Below are positions 6,726 to 13,761 of a stretch of DNA of 26,362 bases, piece after piece (position 1 is the stretch's first letter; the number at the start of each line of letters is the position of its first letter). Position numbers and translations under genes: made by a program. The DNA comes from Thermohalobaculum sp038524325. GTDB taxonomy: Bacteria; Pseudomonadota; Alphaproteobacteria; Rhodobacterales; Rhodobacteraceae. The stretch spans positions 1 through 26,362 of the forward strand of contig JBCBIS010000036.1 in NCBI GenBank assembly GCA_038524325.1, in the 5' to 3' direction. Under the pieces are notes generated by a model. It was not told the DNA's origin, did no database searches, and saw only the letters and a program-made list of their open reading frames with translations.

Positions 6726-9700
6726 ATGAGCGACAACACAGTAACCGGGTCCGGCGGTGCGGAAACGCTCGATGGCAGCCTGCTGGCCGATCTCATCGAG
6801 CTGTTCGGCGGCAACGATGTCTCGGACGGGTTGGGTGGCGATGACGACATCTTCGGGGGGCTCGGCAACGACACGCTGTCCGGCAGCGGCGGCGCCGATA
6901 CGATCAACGGCGATGCTGGCAACGACCGGATCTTCGGCGGCAATCAGAACGACACACTGTTCGGCGGCGATGGGGCCGACCGGATCGAGGGCGGGCTGGG
7001 CGACGACACGATCGAGGGCAATGCCCAGAACGACTCGATCGATGGCGGCGAAGGCGAAGACACGCTTTTCGGCAATCTGGGCTTCGATACGATCTTTGGC
7101 GGCCTCGGAGATGACAGTATTTCCGGTGGTTTCGGCAACGACACGCTGAATGGCGGCAGTGACGACGACGACATCATCGGTGAGGACGGCAACGACACGA
7201 TCAACGGTGATGACGGCAATGATACGCTGTTTGGCGGGGCCAACAACGATGTCATCGACGGCGGTGACGGCAATGACCAAATCAGCGGCGATGCACAGGC
7301 CGACGACCTGTCGGGCGGTACCGGGAACGATTCGATTAGCGGCGGCGAGGGCAGCGACACCATCCGGGGAGAGGGCGGCAATGACACGCTGTTCGGCGAC
7401 GCGGGCGCGGATGAGATCCGCGGCGGCAACGGCCGAGACAGCTTGTTCGGCGGCACCGAGGACGATCAGCTGTTTGGCGATGGCGGCGACGATACGCTGG
7501 CCGGAGGGGCGGGCGACGACACGCTGAACGGTGGCAATAATGATGACGCGATCATCGGCGAGGACGGCGCAGACACGATCGATGGCGGCAGCGGTGACGA
7601 TACGCTGTTCGGCGGCGCCAATAACGACGTCATCATCGGCGGTGACGGCGATGACACCATCGGCGGCGATGCGCAGGATGACGATATTTCGGGCGGCGAG
7701 GGCAACGACTCGATCGCTGGCGGCGCGGATGATGACACCCTCCGTGGCGAGGACGGCAATGATGTGATCCTGGGCGAAGCGGGGCTCGACGAGATCTTCG
7801 GCGGGATCGGTTTCGACAGCCTGTTTGGCGGGACCGAGGCGGACCGTCTCTTTGGCGGAGATCAGACCGACCGGCTGTTTGGCGATGGCGGCACCGACAG
7901 CCTGTTTGGCGGCGCTGGCAATGACACGTTGGACGGCGGGGCCGAGGCTGATGTCCTCTCGGGCGGCGATGGCTCCGATGAGCTCTTCGGTGGCACGGGT
8001 GCGGACAGTCTTAACGGCGGGGCCGGGGTCGACAGTCTCGATGGCGGCGATGGCAACGATATCCTGGTCGGTGGAGGCCAGGCCGATCTGCTGCAGGGCC
8101 GCGACGGGAACGATACGCTCCAGGGTCTGTCGGGCAATGATGTGATCGCGGGCGGCAATGATAATGATTTGCTCGAGGGCGGGAGCGCCTCGGACGACCT
8201 CTTCGGCGAAGCGGGAAATGACAGCCTGAACGGGCAAAGCGGTAATGACGACCTGTTCGGCGGGTTCGGCAATGACACGCTCGAAGGCGGTGGCTCGAAT
8301 GACAATCTCTTCGGCGGCGGCGGCAGCGATACCCTGACCGACGCCTCCGGCTTCGACGATCTGTTCGGCGGCGACGGCAATGATTTCATCGATGGTGGCC
8401 TGAACGGCGACGAGTTGTTCGGTGGCAGCGGCCGCGACACGGTGCAGGGCGGCGCCGGCAACGACTCGATCTTTGGCGGCACCGGCAATGACACGCTGAC
8501 CGGCGGGGTCGGAAGCGATCTGTTCATTGTCGACAATTTCTCCGGACGCGACACGATCACCGATTTTGCGCTGTCGCGTGACAAGGTCGAATTCGGCACC
8601 GGCGCGGACGAGTTCTCGGACCTGACGATCCGGGCCGGTGCGCTCGGCACCGAAATCGCCTTCGGCACCGGCGGATCCGTGGTGGTGCTGGAGGGTGTCG
8701 GCATCAACCAGATCAACGAGGGGCTGTTCCGCTTCAACCCGTTCCTGCTCGGCAGTTCCGACCCCGACACGCTCGACGGCACCGATGAGGGCGAGCGGAT
8801 CCAGGGCCTCGAGGGCGACGATACGATCTTCGGCAATGGCGGCGACGACATCATCGAGGCGGATACCGGCGACGACTCGATCGATGGCGGGATCGGCGAT
8901 GATCAGCTTTTCGGCGGCATCGGCGACGATACGCTGTCGGGCGATGAGGGGATCGACGCGCTGTTCGGAGGCGATGGCACCGACACCGCCGACTATACCT
9001 ACACGACCTTCGGCCTTACCGGAGACCTGCAGAACCAGCGGGTGCAATTCTTCGCCGGCGGTGCCGCCGAGCAATTGGGCAGCATCGAGAACTTCACCGG
9101 CTCGAACGGGGATGACACGATCTCGGGCGATACCGGCGACAACGTTCTCTCCGGCGCGGGCGGAAACGACTTTATCCGCGGCGATCTGGGAGATGACGAC
9201 CTGTTCGGGGGCGACGGTAACGACCTGCTGAACGGAGGCTTCGGCAATGACGCGTTCTTCGGCGGCGCCGGTTTCGACACCGTCGATCTGAGTTTCACCG
9301 ATGCCAGGGCAGACGTGTCCCTTCTGACGGGCATCCTCGATTTCGTCGATTTCGACGGGTTCGAGACCCTGAACAGCATCGAGAATGTGTTCGGCTCGAA
9401 CGGCGATGACACGATCACCGGCAATAACGGGCGCAATTTCCTCGATGGCTTGCTGGGCAATGACCAGCTGATCGGCAATGGAGGCGACGATACGCTGAAC
9501 GGCTCGACCGGCAACGACGTCTTGAACGGCGGATCTGGCAACGACCTGCTGATCGGCGGGGTCGGCGATGATGATTTCACCGGAGGCTCCGGAATCGACA
9601 CGGTCGATTTCGGGCATACCGGGGTTGGTTATCTTGTGGACCTGTCGACGAACTCGGCCACCGATTTGTCTAGCGGCGAAAATGAGACGGTGCGTGAGAT

Positions 9701-11862
9701 CGAGAATGTCATCGGCTCACGCGGGGCCGACCGGATCGTCGGCGACGCTGCCTCGAACACGCTGGATGGAGATACAGGCGATGACACGCTGATCGGCGGT
9801 GCCGGCAACGACTCGCTGATCGGTGGGGCCGGGGTCGACCGGGCGGTGTTTTTGGACGATCGCGCCACTTATGGTCTCGTGGTCGTCGATCAGGTGCTGG
9901 TGATCGAAAGCACCACCGGCGAGGGGGTCAACACCGTCGATGTCTCGACCGAGGAACTGTTCTTCAACGATGTGACCCTGTCGATTTTCGACTTCCTGCT
10001 GGCCCCGGCGATGACGTTGACCGGCACAGCTGGCATCGACACTTTGGTCGGGGGCAACAACAATGATGTGCTGATCGGTGATTTCGGCGCCGACTCGCTG
10101 AATGGCGAGCGCGGCGATGACACCCTGTTCGGTGACCAGAACGACGACCGTCTGATCGGCGGCGATGGCGACGATACCCTGTTCGGCGGCAATNNNNNNN
10201 NNNGTGGACCGCGCCTTCTTCCTTCAGGATCAGTCGGAGTACACGATCACCCGCAAGAACATCGTGATCGGCCAGAACGCCGCAGGCGAAGACATCTTGC
10301 AGGAGGCGGCCGAGGTCTCGATCGCTGGGGCCGAGGGGGTCGACATCGTCGGCAACGATACCGAGATCCTGGTCTTCGCCGATGGCGAGGCCTCGATCTT
10401 CGATTTTCTCGAGGAAGATCCGCCGCTGCTGTTGTCCGGCAACAACAATGACAACACGTTGACCGGCGGCTCGAACAACGACCGGCTCGACGGGCTCGGC
10501 GGCAACGATCTGATCGAGGGCAATGCCGGCAATGACCTGCTGGAAGGCGGCAATGACAACGACCGGATCTTTGGCGGAGACGACGACGACACCCTGCTGG
10601 GCGAGGCGGGCGCCGACACATTGTTCGGTGGAGACGGCAATGACACCCTGAACGGCGGCTTTGGCAATGATGCGGTCTTTGGGGGAGAGGGCTCGGATAC
10701 GGTCGATCTCAGCTTCACCAATGCCCGTGCCGATGTCTCCCTGCTGACCGAGATCGTCGATTTCGTCGACTTCACCGGCTTTGAGACTTTCGACAGCATC
10801 GAGAATGTCATCGGCTCCACGGGTGACGACACGATCACCGGCGACGGGCAGGACAACACCCTGGACGGACGCGGCGGCGATGACATGCTGTTTGGCGGCG
10901 GCGGGAACGACACGCTGATCGGCGACGCAGGCAGCGACGAGTTCTTCGGCGGCTCGGGCAGCGATACCGCTGATTTCCGCTACACGTCTTTCGCCGTGGT
11001 CGCCTCCATCGAGGAGCAGAGCGTCAGCTTCGTCCAAGGCGGAGCGACCGAGCTTTTCGTCAGTATCGAGAACTTCATCGGCTCCACCGGCTCGGACCAG
11101 ATCTTCGGCGACGGCGCTGCCAACACGCTCAGCGGCGATCAGGGCAATGACACCCTGACCGGTCAGGCAGGCGATGACGTGATTTTCGGTGGCGAGGGCA
11201 GCGATCTGATCTTCGGCAATGCCGGGGCAGACAGTTTGGATGGCGGTGCCGGGATCGACACTGTCAGCTATGCAGGCGCCTCCGGCGGCGCCAGGGCCGA
11301 TCTGCTCGGCACGACCACGCAGTCGGGAGACGCCGAAGGCGATACGTTCGATGGGATCGAGAACCTGATCGGAACCGATTTCAACGACAATCTCCGCGGC
11401 GACAACGCTGATAACCGCCTCTCGGGCGGCGACCGGACCGACCGTCTGTTCGGCCGCGGCGGAGACGACACTCTGCTGGGCGAGGGCGGAAACGACCTGC
11501 TCTATGGCAATGCAGGCGCCGATATCATGACCGGCGGCGCCGGAAATGCCCGCTACATCTATTTCGGCATCGCCGATAGCGGAACCGATGACAGCACCCG
11601 CGATATCATCACGGATTTCGAGGAGTTCGGCGATGACCGGCTCGAGATCAGCCGTCTCGACGCGGATACCGGGACCAGTGGCAACCAGGACTTCACCTTC
11701 ATCGGCTCCGCCGCCTTCTCCGGCACGGCGGGAGAGTTGCGATTCGGGGTGGTTGGCGGCAACACCCTCGTGCAGGCCGATCTGAACGGCGACGGGGTCT
11801 CGCAGTTCGAGATCGAGCTCTCGGGCATCGTGACCCTGACGGAGGAAGACTTCCTCCTCTGA
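6726..11862 (+). CDS. Giant RTX calcium-binding protein, type I secretion substrate (interrupted by an assembly gap)
   Basis: The gene is read as one CDS in two segments, 6726-10193 and 10204-11862, separated by ten Ns: at least 1,709 codons including the stop. RTX nonapeptides (GGxGxDxUx, e.g. GGDGNDTLFGG) begin within 30 residues of the start, so there is no N-terminal enzyme domain. A non-repeat block near residues 596-675 (FIVDNFSGRDTITDF) resembles the cap that normally ends an RTX domain. Beyond it RTX blocks alternate with beta-rich modules. The last ~100 residues (IITDFEEFGDDRLEIS to the terminal EEDFLL) resemble the serralysin/M10 C-terminal region carrying the uncleaved type I secretion signal. 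RTX domains fold on binding extracellular Ca2+, so a secreted or surface structural role is likely. No T1SS transporter gene is nearby. Start: ATG at 6726 with GAGAGG 8 nt upstream. The gene is acidic and Gly/Asp-rich throughout. Confidence 0.88.
6810..8510 (+). repeat. Main RTX nonapeptide array (hemolysin-type calcium-binding repeats)
   Basis: Tandem 27-nt units encode G-G-x-G-x-D-x-U-x, repeated almost without interruption. Variants such as GGANND and GDAQADD occur at intervals. Two ~430-nt stretches look like diverged copies of one higher-order unit: both contain DDDIIGEDGNDTI/DDAIIGEDGADTI followed by LFGGANNDVI and a GDAQ segment (about 7160-7310 and 7540-7690). This implies growth by block duplication as well as by single repeats. 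Confidence 0.85.
8976..9130 (+). repeat. RTX inter-repeat module A (first copy)
   Basis: Encodes DTADYTYTTFGLTGDL... ending SIENFTGSNGDDTISGD. A diverged second copy is at 10954-11112 (DTADFRYTSF... SIENFIGSTGSDQIFGD). This is the D-T-x-D/S-Y plus SIEN-(F/V)-xGSxxxD linker common between RTX blocks. Confidence 0.65.
9267..9420 (+). repeat. RTX inter-repeat module B (first copy)
   Basis: Encodes DTVDLSFTDARADVSLLTG... SIENVFGSNGDDTITG. The copy at 10690-10842 differs at few residues (FTNARADVSLLTE, SIENVIGSTGDDTITG), so B and B' are the closest duplicate pair in the gene. Confidence 0.7.
9828..10020 (+). repeat. RTX inter-repeat module D (first copy, left of gap)
   Basis: Encodes GVDRAVFLDDRATYGLVV... 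ending LSIFDFLLAPAMTLTG. The partner D' lies at 10204-10440, immediately right of the assembly gap (VDRAFFLQDQSEYTIT... SIFDFLEEDPPLLLSG). The shared VDRA(V/F)FL and SIFDFL borders show that they are the same module. Confidence 0.6.
10194..10203. other. Assembly gap (10 N) inside the RTX gene
   Basis: Ten Ns separate two sequence blocks in the RTX gene. The left block ends on a complete codon (GGN in frame with 6726). The right block begins on a complete codon of the frame that runs to 11862 (GTG of VDRAFF). The true missing length is therefore a multiple of three, not 10. The run is most likely a scaffolding placeholder for an unresolved repeat, not a biological frameshift. Confidence 0.9.
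10204..10440 (+). repeat. RTX inter-repeat module D' (second copy, right of gap)
   Basis: Begins VDRAFFLQDQSEYTIT directly after the gap and ends SIFDFLEEDPPLLLSG. It is a homologue of module D at 9828-10020 with a longer middle. The missing upstream bases probably encode the GG-x-G part of the repeat that normally precedes VDRA. Confidence 0.6.
10690..10842 (+). repeat. RTX inter-repeat module B' (second copy)
   Basis: Near-duplicate of module B at 9267-9420, with the same ARADVSLLT core and SIENV(F/I)GS ending. Confidence 0.7.
10954..11112 (+). repeat. RTX inter-repeat module A' (second copy)
   Basis: Diverged copy of module A at 8976-9130. It follows B' here, whereas A precedes B in the first half, so the module order is reversed. 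Confidence 0.6.
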
Positions 11863-11870
11863 CCCGCGCA

Positions 11871-11888
11871 GACCCCGGACCGGGGGTC
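11871..11888 (+). terminator. Hairpin after the RTX gene (weak terminator candidate)
   Basis: GACCCC, a 6-nt loop, then GGGGTC, starting 9 nt after the RTX stop codon. There is no proper T tract behind it, so termination efficiency is uncertain. The GntR gene starts 60 nt downstream. Confidence 0.45.
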
Positions 11889-11947
11889 GCGCCTCGCCTT
11901 TGCATTCCGCAGTCCTGGCGGTAGACTGGGGCAAAACAGGCCAAAGC

Positions 11948-12742
11948 ATGCCGTTCTCGAAGATCACTGCCGAGAAGATCTCTATCGCCATCGTTCGGCA
12001 GATCGAGGGTTTGATCCTGCAGGGCGTTCTGCGCCCGGGCGACCGCTTGCCGGCCGAGCGGGAACTGGCCGAGCAGATGGACGTCTCTCGCCCGACCCTG
12101 CGCGAGGCGCTGGCCGATCTCGAAGCCTCGGGACTGGTCGTCGCGCGCCCTGGCGGCGGCACCTTCATCGCGGATGTCCTGGGATCAGCCTTCGCGCCGC
12201 CGCTGATCGAGCTTTTCGCGCGGCATGACACGGCCCTGTTCGACTATCTCGATTTCCGCCGCGACGTCGAAGGCATGGCGGCGGCGCAAGCGGCTGAGCG
12301 GGCGACCGAGGCAGATCTCGACATCATCGCCAGCGTTTTCGAGCGTTTCGAAGCTGCCACCGGCAAGCGCAATCAGGAAGACGCTGCCCGCATCGATGCC
12401 GAGTTCCACATGGCCATTGTCGAGGCCGCGCATAACGTCGTGATGACCCATATGATGCGCTCGCTCTATGGCCTCCTGGTCAATGGCGTCTTTTATAATC
12501 GGCGCATCATTTATGGCCTGCGCTCGGGCCGAGAAACGCTGCTCGAGCAGCATCGGATCATCCGGGATGCAGTGCTCGCACGCGATTCTGCGGCAGCGCA
12601 GACGGCGGTGGAGAGCCATCTCGATTATGTTGCACATGCGCTGAGAGAATCGGACAGGATTCGGACGCGGGAGGAAATCTCGGACCTCCGCCGACGCCAT
12701 GAGGAGGTCCGCAACGCCCGGCCTCGGCCAAAGAAAACCTGA
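11948..12742 (+). CDS. GntR-family regulator, FadR/PdhR subfamily (FCD domain)
   Basis: 264 residues. A GntR winged helix-turn-helix occupies about residues 10-75 (RPGDRLPAERELAEQMDVSRPTLREAL..., then a GGGTFIADV wing). A helical FCD ligand-binding domain follows from about 90 to 235 (DYLDFRRDVEG, DAEFHMAIVEAAHN, LLEQHRIIRDAV). The FCD Asp/His residues (D and H of DAEFH, and the later H residues) that usually bind a metal for carboxylate ligands are present. Related regulators respond to pyruvate, lactate, glycolate or fatty acyl compounds; the ligand cannot be decided here. The start is ATG at 11948; a longer upstream reading would have no family similarity. The C-terminal 25 residues are basic (RRRHEEVRNARPRPKKT). 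No metabolic operon adjoins it, so its target may be distant. Confidence 0.88.
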   Translation: MPFSKITAEKISIAIVRQIEGLILQGVLRPGDRLPAERELAEQMDVSRPTLREALADLEASGLVVARPGGGTFIADVLGSAFAPPLIELFARHDTALFDYLDFRRDVEGMAAAQAAERATEADLDIIASVFERFEAATGKRNQEDAARIDAEFHMAIVEAAHNVVMTHMMRSLYGLLVNGVFYNRRIIYGLRSGRETLLEQHRIIRDAVLARDSAAAQTAVESHLDYVAHALRESDRIRTREEISDLRRRHEEVRNARPRPKKT

Positions 12743-12748
12743 TCCAAA

Positions 12749-12777
12749 TTGGCACAAGCCTTTCCGGTGGTTGGAAT
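12749..12777 (+). promoter_or_regulatory. Candidate sigma-70 promoter of the VPLPA-CTERM gene
   Basis: TTGGCA (five of six -35 matches), a 17-nt spacer, then TGGAAT (four of six). Use of this promoter would give a 5' leader of about 200 nt. The leader contains a perfect inverted repeat GATCT-GGGTC-AGATC at 12808-12822. Region 12743-12982 (240 nt) holds no gene. Confidence 0.35.
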
Positions 12778-12982
12778 TTCGTTCCGTTTTGATCTGATAG
12801 GCCGCCCGATCTGGGTCAGATCCCGTTCGATCCGGGGCATCTGTGACACGATTGCGAAAATCGCTATTCGCGGATGCGAAGGATGGACAATTGGTTGCTC
12901 ATCCGTTAAGAAAGTCGCCGGGGGCAGTCTGGCGTCACTGACGTCCGGCGCCGACTGTACGGATACAAGTATGGAGCCTGTT

Positions 12983-13618
12983 ATGAGCAAGATCATCCGC
13001 GCGGCCATAGCCGCAGCACCGCTGGCCTTCGGCGCGTTCGCCGCACAGGCTGCAACAATCGATCCGGCCGATTTCGACCTGATCACCTCGGAAGGTCAGC
13101 GTACCGCCACTGTTGACGGCGCTGACGTGTCTGGCTTGGCTGTTGTCGTCGGCAATCCTGACAATGACAGCGCTGAACTTGGTTCGCTGCGTGCCAATGA
13201 CGACATCCTGACCATCGGTCGTGTTGTCGAGATGCGCACGCCGACCGCACCCTTCACCGACGAGTACACTTTTGCGTCGGCACGTGGTCAGGTCGACGTG
13301 AACGTGATCAACTTCGCCGAGTCGTCGCGCGGTGGCGTGTCGCCCTTCACCGGTCTCTTCGAACTGCTGGTCGACGACACTCTGGTCGAGAGCTTCGAGA
13401 TCACCTCGAGCTCGCTGGTCGAAAACACTGCATTTTCGACCCTGACCTTCGTGAACAACCAGAAGGTTACCATTCGCGTGTCGGCCCTGGAAGGCATCTC
13501 GGATTACGACATCGGCGTCTCGGGCTCGTTCGCAGTTCCGCTGCCGGCATCGCTGCCGCTCTTCCTGGGCGGTCTCGCTGGTCTGGCCGTGGTCGCACGC
13601 CGCCGCAAGTCGGCCTGA
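12983..13618 (+). CDS. VPLPA-CTERM sorting-domain surface/secreted protein
   Basis: 211 residues. The N-terminal signal peptide (MSKIIRAAIAAAPLAFGAFAAQA, cleavage near AQA-AT) is followed by an acidic, beta-rich region of about 150 residues with no cysteine, and the tail VPLPASLPLFLGGLAGLAVV plus RRRKSA. This is the tripartite VPLPA-CTERM signal (motif, hydrophobic helix, basic end) processed by an exosortase of the Rhodobacterales type. The protein should be exported, trimmed and released or anchored at the surface; the mature function is unknown. The start is ATG at 12983 because GGAG sits 6 nt upstream; an in-frame ATG at 12971 lacks this. Codon use is shifted towards CGT and GGT compared with its neighbours, suggesting high expression. 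A strong terminator follows. No exosortase gene is in the window. Confidence 0.85.
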   Translation: MSKIIRAAIAAAPLAFGAFAAQAATIDPADFDLITSEGQRTATVDGADVSGLAVVVGNPDNDSAELGSLRANDDILTIGRVVEMRTPTAPFTDEYTFASARGQVDVNVINFAESSRGGVSPFTGLFELLVDDTLVESFEITSSSLVENTAFSTLTFVNNQKVTIRVSALEGISDYDIGVSGSFAVPLPASLPLFLGGLAGLAVVARRRKSA

Positions 13619-13644
13619 TCTCGCCACATCGTTGGTTTTGGAAT

Positions 13645-13674
13645 CGCCGGCCTCGTGCCGGCGTTTTCTTTTTT
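13645..13674 (+). terminator. Rho-independent terminator of the VPLPA-CTERM gene
   Basis: Stem CGCCGGC, loop CTCGT, stem GCCGGCG, then a T-rich run to 13674 (TTTTCTTTTTT). It begins 27 nt after the stop codon. It is the best-formed intrinsic terminator in the window. Confidence 0.9.
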
Positions 13675-13761
13675 GAGATCAGCAATCGGGCTGTGCAGAG
13701 AGGTCAGTCGTCGGCCAGCGTCGAACCAGAGAGGCGCAGTCCTAGAGCGCCGCGAATATCA

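Noticed and set aside
6810..8510. Tandem repeats considered as a CRISPR or satellite array
   Set aside because: The 27-nt units vary at synonymous positions, keep one reading frame and encode RTX nonapeptides.
6534..9617. Uninterrupted 1,027-codon reading frame antisense to the RTX gene (and another at 9964-12231)
   Set aside because: It is produced by the 27-nt periodicity of the RTX repeats on the other strand. The translation is a low-complexity Val/Ile/Ala pattern with no domain, and the sense frame has clear RTX and secretion motifs.
12749..12766. Sigma-54 promoter from the TTGGCAC match
   Set aside because: The -12 GC element is missing at the required spacing; a sigma-70 reading fits better.
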